Positions 16,999 to 26,178 of a DNA stretch of 64,000 nt are shown here, in pieces. Source of the DNA: Alkalicoccus luteus. Its GTDB lineage: Bacteria > Bacillota > Bacilli > Bacillales > Salisediminibacteriaceae. The stretch lies in assembly GCA_052061695.1 (NCBI GenBank), contig JBPZEY010000003.1. One strand, given 5' to 3'. The notes under the pieces are model-generated. The model was given only the letters and a program-made list of their open reading frames with translations. It made no database searches and had not been told where the DNA came from. Position 1 is the stretch's first letter. The number at the start of each line of letters is the position of its first letter. A program made the translations under genes and the position numbers.

Positions 16999-17433
16999 AT
17001 GGAGGTTCGAGAACCAGTCGGCTTTTGGAAGCGGCTTGCGGCCGTTATTTTGGACGGGATCGTCATCACTGCAACGATCTTTATTTTTGCGCTGATTGTT
17101 TTCGGTGAATTTGCGGCTGAAGAACGGCTTTTGCAAGTATTTGAAGGCATTTTACCCATCGTTTATTACGTGCTGCTACCCGTGATCTGGACCGGATATA
17201 CAATCGGAAAACGGGCGCTTGGCATTCGCATTGTTCGCACAGACGGCTCTCAGGTAGGGCTGCTGACGATGATCGTCCGCGAACCGGTGTCCTACATTCT
17301 GTATGCACTGACGTTCGGCATCGGCTTCATCGCATCTGTCATCATGGTGATTGCGCGTAAGGATAAACGTGCGCTGCATGATCTGCTTGCTAAAACATAT
17401 GTCACCACCATTCCGCCGGAACCAAAACGATAA
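16999..17433 (+). CDS. RDD family membrane protein
   Basis: 144 residues with the family start FWKRLAAVILDGIVI (Arg-Asp pair) and three to four helices; GYTIGKRALGIRIVRTDG and KRALHDLLAKTYV are the conserved RDD loops and tail. RDD proteins sit in the cytoplasmic membrane; some act as ion antiporters in halophiles, which would fit this host, but most are uncharacterised. AAAGGGGGA site upstream of ATG 16999. Strong terminator directly after. Confidence 0.88.
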   Translation: MEVREPVGFWKRLAAVILDGIVITATIFIFALIVFGEFAAEERLLQVFEGILPIVYYVLLPVIWTGYTIGKRALGIRIVRTDGSQVGLLTMIVREPVSYILYALTFGIGFIASVIMVIARKDKRALHDLLAKTYVTTIPPEPKR

Positions 17434-17438
17434 ACGTA

Positions 17439-17468
17439 CCGCTCCTTAGCGATAAGGAGCGGATTTTT
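17439..17468 (+). terminator. Intrinsic terminator of the RDD gene
   Basis: CCGCTCCTTA and TAAGGAGCGG pair around GCGA, followed by ATTTTTTA. Confidence 0.9.
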
Positions 17469-17697
17469 TATGCAAATAGTTGCTATTTGTTCTTACATAT
17501 GGAAACATAACGATACGGTCTTACGTACATTAAAGAGAACATCTTCATCGAATCCGAACAGGAAATCAGCCGATGCACGGTTCAGCTCTAAAGGCTTTCC
17601 TTCATTTCGCGATAAGTTTACTGAAATTTCGGTTTTCTTAGTTGTTTGGCAGCTTCTTCATTCAGGTCTCGTTCCTGACTCAAAGGGAGGTATGGAT

Positions 17698-17997
17698 ATG
17701 GTAATCGGTCTGATTCTTGTAGTTTCGGCAGTTATTTATGTCATGATTCATTGGGATACCAACAGCAAAAAATCACTTTACGGCAGTATTGGACTGTCGG
17801 CAGCCGGTCTCATTTGTCTTATCGCGGCGGTCATTATATTGGATTCGACTTTCCCCGACTCCGGCTCTGTGGCAACGCTTGAAGCAGTAGAGACGTTGAT
17901 TATTGCATCCGTCATTGCAGTTCCTGCGGGAATTATGTTAGTGATCATTACCTCGATCGCGCGCAAGAAGCGAAACGAGAAAGAATCAAAAACATGA
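17698..17997 (+). CDS. Membrane protein, 99 aa
   Basis: Start ATG 17698 lies seven bases after AAAGGGAGG; an ATG at 17692 is too close. Three hydrophobic segments (about residues 2-19, 29-51, 65-90) and a basic tail RKKRNEKESK. No family recognised. The 230 bases before it contain GGAAAC and CGTA 17 bases apart (near 17503-17530), resembling an extracytoplasmic sigma factor promoter, but this is weak. Confidence 0.65.
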   Translation: MVIGLILVVSAVIYVMIHWDTNSKKSLYGSIGLSAAGLICLIAAVIILDSTFPDSGSVATLEAVETLIIASVIAVPAGIMLVIITSIARKKRNEKESKT

Positions 17998-18081
17998 GTT
18001 AAACCTGGTTACCATCATCCAAGCTCTCATTATTTTTCTTCCTGCTCCCATCAAAATACATCACTAAATGAAAGGCATCTT

Positions 18082-18105
18082 AGCAAAGCTGCATATAGCT
18101 TTGCT
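18082..18105. other. Perfect 9-base-pair hairpin upstream of the 18272 gene
   Basis: AGCAAAGCT pairs with AGCTTTGCT around GCATAT. No T-run follows, so it is not a classic terminator; it may be an operator or a leader structure of the gene at 18272. Confidence 0.4.
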
Positions 18106-18271
18106 AGCTCAATCCGCACCGCAGGTCGATTCAGCTGAAAGGAACGTATCTCGACAACTGCAGGCTGTAGCGTATCTGGGGTCTTTAGCAATGCAGCTGG
18201 AACGCGAAGTCTTTTTTTGCTCAGTTACTCCGTTCAGATCATTATTTCTAACAGACAGAGGGCGGTAGAAG

Positions 18272-19030
18272 ATGAACTATTATGTAACGGCAATCGTTGG
18301 AATTCTCACGTTTTGTTTAGCTATGTATTTATTGCTAAAAAAAACTGCCTGGTTTCACAGGTCAGAAATTAAAAAATCTAATCAGCCGAAAGAGGCTCAT
18401 TCAACTACTACTCCTCTTTCGATTCTTGACTACTATACGAAGACGAAGGCCCATTATGAATTTTTTTATCAAGTTGATAAAGATCGACAATATGAAGAAG
18501 TGATCTTTTATCCCTCCTCGAATGAAAGGAAGGATCAAATTACTGCTTTATATGTTGAACGTGGTTTTCTTGAAAAACAGTCCCGAAGAAATATCGCCCA
18601 AATGTTTAAACTATTGGGCTATACCAATCGGTTAATGAACCCGAATGTTTTGGTGAATATGGTAAGATCCGGGGTCGCCGCCGCTTCTTACCTCCTGCGA
18701 GGCAGGTTATTGGTCATGGGTCTTATTTTCACCGCATTAATCTCTTTTTCCTTAGATGAAAGTCTTGCATTCTTCACAGAATTTATTGGAATCTTTGTCA
18801 TGTTCGGATTGTTTTTTTACGCCTTATATTTGTTAAAAGAGTTTATTGCTTATTTTCTGCAAAACATTTATTCCTTAAAGCTTTCCAAATCATTTGGTGT
18901 GACAACAAATGAATATAAATCTGTTTTCATCTATCTTTGGACGTCATTCATCTTATTTTTCAGTACTCAGTTTCTCAAATGGTTACTGATCGCCACGTTG
19001 ATGTTCGTCATTATAATGCTATACAATTAA
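18272..19030 (+). CDS. Membrane protein of unknown function, 252 aa
   Basis: AGGGCGG site before ATG 18272. One N-terminal helix (residues 5-23), a polar domain of about 110 residues with many Lys/Arg, then four hydrophobic segments from residue 130 on. The middle helix QMFKLLGYTNRLMNP lines up loosely with ARVAKMLGVINLELSP of the next gene, and both proteins share the order helix, polar domain, helix cluster, so they may be distant paralogues. Codon use is more AT-rich than its neighbours. No function inferred. Confidence 0.7.
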   Translation: MNYYVTAIVGILTFCLAMYLLLKKTAWFHRSEIKKSNQPKEAHSTTTPLSILDYYTKTKAHYEFFYQVDKDRQYEEVIFYPSSNERKDQITALYVERGFLEKQSRRNIAQMFKLLGYTNRLMNPNVLVNMVRSGVAAASYLLRGRLLVMGLIFTALISFSLDESLAFFTEFIGIFVMFGLFFYALYLLKEFIAYFLQNIYSLKLSKSFGVTTNEYKSVFIYLWTSFILFFSTQFLKWLLIATLMFVIIMLYN

Positions 19031-19162
19031 TTCACTTTTATAGAGTGCGGAATCAATCTACACCATCCATCCCAAGCACTTTCATATGGATGCAGTGAAT
19101 GCCATGAGCTATCTGAACGTGCACGATCCTAATCAATTGCTTTTCAGAAGGAGCAGGACGAC

Positions 19163-19963
19163 ATGCATATATTCGGGGAATTTATTCCGTTACCTATCTT
19201 TTTAATGCTTTGCGCGATCTATGGCATTGGACTAATTTGGGGCTGGCGTGGTCCTCGGCGTTACCGGCGGGACCGCTTTTTCCCCATGAAAGGAATGAAA
19301 CCTCGTGAGGTGTTAGAGGATGTGACTGCCGGTGCATTGTTTGATGAGGGGCTTCCGTTCACACATAACGGCTCGATTCCAGGGTATACACGAGAGTCTG
19401 CACGAAGAGATGTCTTTTTTCATTTCAGGCCTGCCGGAACCACAACAGGCGCAACGTGGTCGCACTATCTTGCTGATGCTGTCCGGATCAGTCAGAAGAC
19501 GATTGATTATGCCAGGGTCGCAAAAATGCTCGGTGTGATCAATCTGGAGTTGTCACCGGGCTGGCGAATGTGGCCTTTACGCTTTCTGTCCCACTATCTT
19601 TTCTTCTTTCTGTATGTTTTTGCTGTTGGCTTTATGCCATTAGTGATTACGTTGGAGCATGTTGGCGATCAACCTTATGATCCAAGCCCGCCATGGGAAC
19701 TGCTTGCTGTCGGCGGCTATATGATCCTTTTTTATATGATGGCCCGATTAATAGTGGAGACGGTTCAGTATGCCGTTCAGCTAAGGCGTTCGAAAAAGAT
19801 TGTTAACAAACTCAGTTTGTTTAACAGCAGGGAAACCGTGCAGACTATCTATCGCTATCTTCATCGTCAGCTTGGCTGCTATGTCGTTAGCTATGCCACT
19901 CTTATTATTATCGTTTTCGCTCTGCTCAGTTTAGTAGAGCCTCCATACGGGATTGATTGGTAG
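19163..19963 (+). CDS. Membrane protein of unknown function, 266 aa
   Basis: GAAGGAGCAGG site before ATG 19163. N-terminal helix (residues 8-27), a basic loop GWRGPRRYRRDRFF, a polar domain, then helices at about 138-160, 175-196 and 235-258. Topology and one segment resemble the preceding 18272 gene product. Function unknown; no catalytic motif seen. Confidence 0.7.
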   Translation: MHIFGEFIPLPIFLMLCAIYGIGLIWGWRGPRRYRRDRFFPMKGMKPREVLEDVTAGALFDEGLPFTHNGSIPGYTRESARRDVFFHFRPAGTTTGATWSHYLADAVRISQKTIDYARVAKMLGVINLELSPGWRMWPLRFLSHYLFFFLYVFAVGFMPLVITLEHVGDQPYDPSPPWELLAVGGYMILFYMMARLIVETVQYAVQLRRSKKIVNKLSLFNSRETVQTIYRYLHRQLGCYVVSYATLIIIVFALLSLVEPPYGIDW

Positions 19964-20089
19964 CAAAGATCATGCAGCTGCCGTTCCTTCACGTTGCATA
20001 GCGGTTTTTCATGGATATCGTTGCAGTTTTTCCTTAAATATGGAAACATAGACATACAGATTCTTTTTGCAGAAAGGGGAACACCAGTG

Positions 20090-20413
20090 ATGCGATTGGT
20101 AAACCAAACGCAGCTGGCATGGAGTCTCGTTCTATGCCTGATGATCCCACATGTGGTTCCAAGCGCTTATGAGAGCGCCGGCCGCGGCAGCTACAGCTTC
20201 GGGCTGCCATTTGAGTTCATTACCATCTATCAGCTTGAACCAGGCAGCGGCTGGTTTTTCACTAACTTTTTCAGCGGCAACGACGGCATGTTCATCAGCA
20301 TCGGCGGCCTCGTACTGAACGTGCTGATTATATATGGCCTTGTGCGGTCGATCGCGAGAATGACGTTTGCAGGACGTGATAAAAAATACCGACGAACACC
20401 CTCCGTAACCTAA
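20090..20413 (+). CDS. Small membrane protein, 107 aa
   Basis: Start at ATG 20090 after AAAGGGG; an in-frame start at 19994 would add residues without a ribosome site. A first helix near residues 7-20, a Gly/Ser-rich loop (GRGSYSFGLPFEFIT) and a second helix near residues 66-84, ending basic. No family recognised. Confidence 0.6.
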   Translation: MRLVNQTQLAWSLVLCLMIPHVVPSAYESAGRGSYSFGLPFEFITIYQLEPGSGWFFTNFFSGNDGMFISIGGLVLNVLIIYGLVRSIARMTFAGRDKKYRRTPSVT

Positions 20414-20449
20414 CATGCACGTCACCACCGCTCAGGAAAGGAATTCAAG

Positions 20450-21169
20450 ATGCTGTTACATACGACATTAAATGGAACCGGCTCCCCCCTTCTCTTTCTT
20501 CATGCCGGACTTGAAACAGGTGAAACGGACTTTGTTTATCAGCGGGACATGCTGCAATCAAATTTTCAAGTTGTGACGATGGATTTACGAGGGCATGGCC
20601 GCTCTCAGCCTGCGAGTTTACATGCTTACGTTGTGGCATGCGCGGATGATGTTGCAGAAACGCTGCAAGCTCATCACATCAGGGCTGCTATCGTTATCGG
20701 CGCTTCACTGGGCGCACTCGTCGCCTTATGTTTTGCCAGACGCAGCCCGGACCTGGTGACTGCCCTCGCTGTTCATGGAATCATCGCTGAAAAACCAGCT
20801 AATTGGTCTGAACTGCGATCTCAGGAGAACGCCCATTATAAAGCTCTTTTAGAAAACGAGGCGGCTGCCTCGCATTTCGACAGCCTTCATGGCGGAGGCT
20901 GGCGTACTATTTTGCGTATGGCGCAGGATGACTACGATCCATTTGCTATTACGGGAAATGCAGCGGACCTTACGATGCCGGTTCTTATTTGTGCAGGGGA
21001 CAAAAACCTGAATGAAGCGAGCTCACTGAATGTTTACAAAAAGCAGCTAACGAATGGCCGAACCGTTCTCGTATCAAATGCCGGCCATCTGGTTCATCAG
21101 GATCAGCCCGCTGCATATCTCACGGAACTCTTCTCTTTCATACACGATTACGGAGGAAACGATTCATGA
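20450..21169 (+). CDS. Alpha/beta hydrolase
   Basis: 239 residues. Oxyanion region LLFLHAGLETGE, MDLRGHGRSQPAS strand, nucleophile elbow VIGASLGALVA, acid after VLICAGDKNLNE, and His in NAGHLVHQDQP. Cytoplasmic esterase or lactonase-type enzyme with unknown substrate. Its stop overlaps the start of the next gene (ATGA), so it is translationally coupled to a lipoprotein. Confidence 0.87.
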   Translation: MLLHTTLNGTGSPLLFLHAGLETGETDFVYQRDMLQSNFQVVTMDLRGHGRSQPASLHAYVVACADDVAETLQAHHIRAAIVIGASLGALVALCFARRSPDLVTALAVHGIIAEKPANWSELRSQENAHYKALLENEAAASHFDSLHGGGWRTILRMAQDDYDPFAITGNAADLTMPVLICAGDKNLNEASSLNVYKKQLTNGRTVLVSNAGHLVHQDQPAAYLTELFSFIHDYGGNDS

Positions 21170-21660
21170 CTAAATATCTTATTCTCATTCTGCTTATAAG
21201 CGCCTGTCAGTCGGCGGAGACCTACGAGGGATCGCCGCTTTCCATTGCGATAATCGGTGAGGAAACACCTGCCTCAGTTGAAGAAAACGATGCATTATCA
21301 GCAGAGCGTTATTCGCTGCCGCAGTTTGAAGAGGAGCGCCCGGACGGCTATGATGCGGTGCTCATTTTGGCCGATCAGCTGTCGGAAGCAGCCGATCCGG
21401 TCTATGTGGCGATGTACGAAGAAACCGAATTTACGTATGTGTTTGCTGAAGCAGAGGCTGGTCCCCTCCCGTTTGTAGTCGATGCTTCCTATGAAACCGA
21501 AAAGCCGAAATGGCATGGTGGTAAGGGTTTAATTTTACTGGAGCACGATGGCGACTCGCACTCCACGCTGCAGGTTCCGCTGCTGGACGATAACGGGGAG
21601 AGAAGAGAAGAGGAGGCCTATGAAGAAATCTGGGAGGCGGTTGACGAAGCTCGGTTCTGA
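21166..21660 (+). CDS. Acidic lipoprotein of unknown function
   Basis: Starts inside the stop of the hydrolase gene. The N-terminus MTKYLILILLISACQSAETY has a short hydrophobic stretch ending in an ISAC lipobox, so Cys14 would be lipidated. The rest is strongly acidic, as expected of surface proteins in a salt-loving host. No domain recognised. Coupling suggests that it works with the hydrolase or is at least made in step with it. Confidence 0.7.
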   Translation: MTKYLILILLISACQSAETYEGSPLSIAIIGEETPASVEENDALSAERYSLPQFEEERPDGYDAVLILADQLSEAADPVYVAMYEETEFTYVFAEAEAGPLPFVVDASYETEKPKWHGGKGLILLEHDGDSHSTLQVPLLDDNGERREEEAYEEIWEAVDEARF

Positions 21661-21724
21661 GCGTTTCATTTAAGTATAAAACGGGAAAAATAGTGATACC
21701 AACTTGCAGAAAGGGGTTTTACCG

Positions 21725-22063
21725 ATGTCTGTGCATATGAACGTGTATCTCAAGAATGAGAATGCCGCAGAGTCGCTCAGAACCAAGCTGCTGAGGTATC
21801 ATGTCACGGATTTGTACATCGACGAACTGCCGGACGGCGCAGAGCTTCGTACCCCGTTTATTGCTACTGGAAGTATTGGCGGCACCCCGGGCAACGTGCA
21901 GGTGTTTACATCGCTTCGAAACATTCGCAAGGACCGCAGCGTCAGCAGGCGTGACTATCCGCATTATTTGATTTCGTTCCGCGTGCCGGAGGAATACAAA
22001 GAGCAGGTGCTGAAAACAATTAAACAAGCAGACGGCTATATAGAAGAAAGCGTGGCGCAATAG
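21725..22063 (+). CDS. Small cytoplasmic protein, 112 aa
   Basis: AAAGGGG eight bases before ATG 21725. The sequence (MNVYLKNENAAESLRTKLLR … TGSIGGTPGNVQVFTSLRN … YLISFRVPEEYKEQVLKTIK) alternates strands and helices like a ferredoxin-type fold and resembles YflT-type stress proteins of Bacillus in outline. Function unknown. Ends at a strong terminator shared with the convergent LysM gene. Confidence 0.65.
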   Translation: MSVHMNVYLKNENAAESLRTKLLRYHVTDLYIDELPDGAELRTPFIATGSIGGTPGNVQVFTSLRNIRKDRSVSRRDYPHYLISFRVPEEYKEQVLKTIKQADGYIEESVAQ

Positions 22064-22078
22064 CGTTGACGAAAGAAA

Positions 22079-22112
22079 GCCTGCAGGAAGACGACCTTCC
22101 TGCAGGCATTTT
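22079..22112. terminator. Bidirectional intrinsic terminator
   Basis: GCCTGCAGGAAG and CTTCCTGCAGGC form a 12-base-pair stem followed by ATTTTTTATT. It separates the 21725 gene from the convergent LysM gene. Confidence 0.9.
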
Positions 22113-22703
22113 TTATTCTAACGGCTGAGGATCAAGCTGAATCATCTGCCCGATGCTTATTTCGTCAGAATAGACAGAGTGGTTCATTTCAATCAGCTCA
22201 TTTGCGGTTACGTCATGATACTGCCGTGCTATGCTGTGAAAGTTTTCACCTTCATCGGCGTGATGATAAGCCCCGTCCGGAGCTGCGTCATTTACGGAAA
22301 TTGGTGCTTCTACGACAACGTGCATACCCTGCTGCAAGTCATACCGATCCACGTCTGCGTTCCAATTATCGAGGTCGTCCGCTGTCACCTCGTCGTGCTC
22401 CGATGCGATGCTATCGAACGTTTCCCCTTCCTGGACAACGTGGGTTTCCACTCCGCTTCCAGCATCATCTGCAGCTGTGATCGTCAGCTGCTCGCCGATT
22501 TGCAGGTTGTACGGATCAGCGTCCGGGTTCATGTCCTGCAATTCATCCAGCGTCACAGTAGTGTTCGCTTCCGCAATGCTGTACATCGTCTCGCCTTCCG
22601 CTACCGAATGCGTCACGTCTTCTGCACTTACTGAAAAACCTCCGACCATCATCGTCGCACCCGCTGCGGCGAGCGTACCCGCCATTAGCTTCGTACGTCT
22701 CAC
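22113..22703 (-). CDS. Secreted protein with three LysM domains
   Basis: 196 residues from GTG 22703, six bases after GAGGAGG. Signal peptide (residues about 6-25, ending SVSAED). Three LysM repeats follow: THSVAEGETMYSIAEA…, THVVQEGETFDSIASE… and YHHADEGENFHSIARQ…, each about 45 residues, ending near the C-terminus. LysM binds N-acetylglucosamine in peptidoglycan. No catalytic domain is present, so it is a pure cell-wall binder, unlike most LysM hydrolases. Very acidic. Confidence 0.88.
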   Translation of the reverse strand: MRRTKLMAGTLAAAGATMMVGGFSVSAEDVTHSVAEGETMYSIAEANTTVTLDELQDMNPDADPYNLQIGEQLTITAADDAGSGVETHVVQEGETFDSIASEHDEVTADDLDNWNADVDRYDLQQGMHVVVEAPISVNDAAPDGAYHHADEGENFHSIARQYHDVTANELIEMNHSVYSDEISIGQMIQLDPQPLE

Positions 22704-22872
22704 AATTAGCCTCCTCGTTAAGATTAGTAGCCGCGTCTGAACTGGCTTAATCTGTGAAGCTATGAGGTTGTTAGTAATCCCATACCTTCTCAAAACTGGG
22801 ATTAAACATGGGATTTTACAGATTTGTTACGAATATTGCAGTTTGATGACAGAAGCTTTTTAGATTGATTTG

Positions 22873-23165
22873 GCTTTCGGCGGGCCGAAAGCTTCCTTCT
22901 TGCGTTTGGAATGGGGAAAGTTATTAATGGAGGAGGGAATGTTTTCATCCTTGAAGGGAAACTTATTAACCGTTGCGTCAAACTTATTATTTCCAAGCTT
23001 AAACCTATACGTGTTATCATCCTGCGTTCTTTATATCGAAAAACTTATCATTCTTTCCCCCAACCTTTTTATTTTGGCTGCTACTTTTATCATTTGATTG
23101 GAATCTATTTTCAGACGCAACTGCTGTATGAAAAAGTTAACGCTTTGTCCGGGAAAGTTGAACAC
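22873..23165. repeat. Dispersed intergenic repeat, copy A
   Basis: GCTTTCGGC and GCCGAAAGC (22873-22892) form a near-perfect palindrome. To its right are degenerate units of roughly 20 bases built on AAACTTATTA or AAAGTTAnnA (for example near 22915, 22965, 22985, 23040, 23132, 23155). The same palindrome with similar (k)AAGTTnCTTT units recurs at copies B (37928-38130) and C (47193-47290), in the opposite orientation relative to the palindrome. The 546-base gap 22704-23249 holds nothing else convincing. Confidence 0.6.
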
Positions 23166-23249
23166 TTTCACGATCACCTTCCCAAGCAGAACCTGCCATC
23201 GCCGCCAAAACGAAAAAAGCCTCTGGATCAGCTCCAGAGGCTCCTTATG

Positions 23250-25922
23250 CTAGCCTGTCCTTCTTGCTTCGATCCGCTTCATGACAGAGCGGGTGATGGT
23301 CTTTTCGATTTCGATGATGGTAAAGATCACGACGCCGAGTATGGCAGGGATGATCCAGAATTCGATGCTGAGCGGCACCGTGCCAAATGCAGTGTTCATA
23401 AACGGCACGTACAAAATCAGCAGCTGCAGCAGGATCAGAACGCCGGAGACGAGAAACGCGACTTTGTTTTTAAAGAAATTGCGGTTGAACGCGAATCCGG
23501 TCTCGTTGCGTACGTTGAACAAGTGGAACATCTGCAGCATGACGATCGTATGCAGCACAACGGAATTGAGCAACGCCTGATCCGTCGTCTCCTGCAGCAT
23601 CATGAGATAAAAGGCGAATGAGGTGCCGCCGATGAGCAGGGAAACGAAGATAATCCGGAACACGTAGTACGGCGTTAAGAGCGGTGTATCGATCGGACGC
23701 GGCGGCCGGTCCATGGCCCCCTTCTCAAGCGGCTCAAAGGCGAGCGCGAGAGAAACGGTGATCGCAATCACCATGTTAATCCAGAGAATCTGGATCGGGG
23801 TCACCGGCATGACGGCGGTACCAAGCAGAATCGCAATGATGATCAATAGCGCCTGGGCGCCGTTTGTCGGCAGAATGAAGAGGATCGTCTTTTTCAAGTT
23901 CGCATACACGCGGCGGCCTTCCTCAACTGCGCCGACGATCGTTTCAAAATTATCGTCCACGAGTACCATCTGCGCCGACTCTTTGGCAACCTCTGTTCCT
24001 TTGATGCCCATTGCAACGCCGATATCCGCGCGCTTTAAAGCAGGTGCATCATTGACGCCGTCCCCTGTCATCGCGGAGACGTTGCCGTTTTTCTGCAGTG
24101 CTTTTACGAGACGAAGCTTGTTGTCCGGACTCGTGCGTGCAAAAACGTCGTTAGACAAAACGGCCTCATCAAGCTCCTCATCGGACATGGTATCGATGTC
24201 GCGACCTTCAACGCCGTTTGTGCCGTCCCCAATCCCGAGCTGATCACTGATCGCAAGCGCAGTATCGAGATGGTCCCCGGTAATCATCTTGACCCCGATG
24301 CCGGCACGGTGGCACTCTGCCACAGCGGCAACTGCTTCTTCCCGCGGCGGGTCGATGATCCCTGTCATCCCGAGCAGGCGCAGGCCGGACGTCAGGTCCT
24401 CATGATCGATCTCCGACGTCGATGCATCCACATCGATGACGCCTGCCGCGAGCACGCGCTCGCCCTGCGAGGTCCGGCTCTTCATCGCCTTTTCCCAGGA
24501 AGCACGGTCAAAGCTGTCGTCGGACGCTGCCATATCAAACAGGCGGTCCGGTGCTCCTTTTACAAAAATGCGGCGCTTGCCTTCCTCTTCGATCAATACC
24601 GCCATATACTTGTAATCAGAATCAAACGGTATTTTCGAAATGGCTTTGTGTCTCGGGATCTCGGTGGCTGCTTTTTCCGCGACGGTTAACAGACAGCCTT
24701 CGGTTGGCTCGCCGCTCATCACCCACGTGCCGTCCTCCTCCTGATGAAGCGAGGCGTCGTTGCACGTTTTCATTGCTGTGAGCAGCTCATACACCTCGGT
24801 ATTATCCGGCTCTACTTCTTTGTCACCATCCATGATGCTTCCTACCGGGTCGTAGCCCGTGCCGGTTACCTCATAGGTGTCACTCGGTGTCAGAAGCGCC
24901 GTTACGGTCATTTCGTTTTTCGTAAGCGTCCCGGTCTTATCTGAGCAAATAACCGATACGGCCCCGAGCGTTTCAACAGAAGGCAAGTTTCGTACAATCG
25001 CCTTGCGCTTGACCATGTTCTGCACGCCGAGCGCTAGAATGATCGAGATGATCGCCGGGAGTCCCTCCGGAATCGCAGCGACGGCCAGACCAACGATCGA
25101 CAGCAGCAGATCAACCGGCGCATAGTCGCGGAAAAAGAATCCGAATGCGTAAATGAACACCGATGCACCGACGATAAACAGCGTGATCGTCTTGCCAAAC
25201 GTATCCGTCTGACGCATGAGCGGCGTTTTCAGCTCATCCACTTCATTGATCGACTCATTAATTTTACCGATTTCCGTATCTTCTCCAGTTGCAACGACCA
25301 CGCCAACTCCACTTCCAGACGTGATCGACGTGCTCGAAAAAAGCATGTTCGTCTGGTCGCCGAGCACGGTGTCTTCCGGCAGCGCATCGGTCTGCTTTCG
25401 TGCCGACACTGACTCACCGGTAAGTGCAGCTTCTTCCGCACCTAAATTGGCAGAAGAGAGAATGCGGATGTCTGCTGGTACTTTGTCACCGGCGTTCAGT
25501 ACAACAATGTCTCCTGGAACGAGATCTGCGGCGCTGATTTCCTGACGTCTGCCATCCCGAATCACGACAGCGTCCAGCGACAGCATGTTTTTAATCCCTT
25601 CCAGTGCTTTTTCGGCTTTGTTTTCCTGTAAAAACCCGATGGTCGCATTGATGACCGCAACGAGAACGATAATCGCCGTATCGATGTAATAGCCAAGCAA
25701 AAACTTGAGTACTCCTGCTGCCAGCAGAATGTAGATCAGAATATCGTTAAAGTGCTTGAAAAATTTTACGAAGATGCTCTCCGTCTCTTTTTCAGGCAGT
25801 TCGTTTTTTCCATAGGCTTCTAGCAGATGATCTGCATCGGAAGCGGAGATCCCCTGATCCTGGTCGGTGTGAAGCTCTCTGACAACATCATCAACGGATA
25901 GAGAAAACCACTTTTTGTTCAT
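23250..25922 (-). CDS. Type II P-type cation ATPase (calcium-pump type)
   Basis: 890 residues, the length of bacterial SERCA-like pumps. Landmarks: N-terminal cation-ATPase domain, GDIVVLNAGDKVPADIRIL and ALTGESVSA (actuator domain TGES), AAIPEGLPAIISI in helix 4 (calcium-site motif PEGLP), phosphorylation site ICSDKTGTLTKNEMT, nucleotide-binding KGAPDRL and hinge MTGDGVNDAPALKRADIGVA. Ten membrane helices are expected. It probably exports calcium, with manganese or sodium as alternatives. AAGGAGGAG site before ATG 25922. Monocistronic, divergent from a ZIP-like gene. Confidence 0.93.
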   Translation of the reverse strand: MNKKWFSLSVDDVVRELHTDQDQGISASDADHLLEAYGKNELPEKETESIFVKFFKHFNDILIYILLAAGVLKFLLGYYIDTAIIVLVAVINATIGFLQENKAEKALEGIKNMLSLDAVVIRDGRRQEISAADLVPGDIVVLNAGDKVPADIRILSSANLGAEEAALTGESVSARKQTDALPEDTVLGDQTNMLFSSTSITSGSGVGVVVATGEDTEIGKINESINEVDELKTPLMRQTDTFGKTITLFIVGASVFIYAFGFFFRDYAPVDLLLSIVGLAVAAIPEGLPAIISIILALGVQNMVKRKAIVRNLPSVETLGAVSVICSDKTGTLTKNEMTVTALLTPSDTYEVTGTGYDPVGSIMDGDKEVEPDNTEVYELLTAMKTCNDASLHQEEDGTWVMSGEPTEGCLLTVAEKAATEIPRHKAISKIPFDSDYKYMAVLIEEEGKRRIFVKGAPDRLFDMAASDDSFDRASWEKAMKSRTSQGERVLAAGVIDVDASTSEIDHEDLTSGLRLLGMTGIIDPPREEAVAAVAECHRAGIGVKMITGDHLDTALAISDQLGIGDGTNGVEGRDIDTMSDEELDEAVLSNDVFARTSPDNKLRLVKALQKNGNVSAMTGDGVNDAPALKRADIGVAMGIKGTEVAKESAQMVLVDDNFETIVGAVEEGRRVYANLKKTILFILPTNGAQALLIIIAILLGTAVMPVTPIQILWINMVIAITVSLALAFEPLEKGAMDRPPRPIDTPLLTPYYVFRIIFVSLLIGGTSFAFYLMMLQETTDQALLNSVVLHTIVMLQMFHLFNVRNETGFAFNRNFFKNKVAFLVSGVLILLQLLILYVPFMNTAFGTVPLSIEFWIIPAILGVVIFTIIEIEKTITRSVMKRIEARRTG

Positions 25923-25983
25923 AACTCCTCCTTTTTAGTAAATTACCCAACAACATAAACAATTACTTATATATTCCATACCC

Positions 25984-26028
25984 GTTCACAATTCATTTAT
26001 ATACGTTTTTATACAAAAAGTTGTGAAC
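25984..26028. promoter_or_regulatory. Inverted repeat between the divergent P-type ATPase and ZIP-like genes
   Basis: GTTCACAA (25984-25991) and TTGTGAAC (26021-26028) are exact reverse complements. On the minus strand the outer one overlaps TTCACA, a possible -35 with an AT-rich -10 (TATATA) 18 bases on. A shared operator for the two metal-related genes is possible. Confidence 0.4.
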
Positions 26029-26178
26029 AAATTATGTCAGACAAACCTTTCCATGTAAAGGTTTTGGCAACTGACAAAAACCATTTCACTCGCTTTATTT
26101 CCGTTCAAAATGTATACTTTATGTATATTGTTTTCCGATTCCCGCCATTTATTCCAAATTTGAATGGAGGCTGAAGCG

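Noticed and set aside
18068..18268. 66-codon plus-strand frame
   Set aside because: No ribosome site, contains the 18082-18105 hairpin and shows no coding character.
17499..20066. Repeated ATGGAAACATA words near 17500 and 20040
   Set aside because: Only about ten bases are shared and the second lacks a matching downstream half, so a common promoter class is not supported.
22911..23245. Plus-strand frames with GGAGGAGGG at 22927-22937
   Set aside because: They lie in repeat copy A and run into the antisense of the P-type ATPase gene; the ATG touches the ribosome-like site, and composition follows the repeat units.
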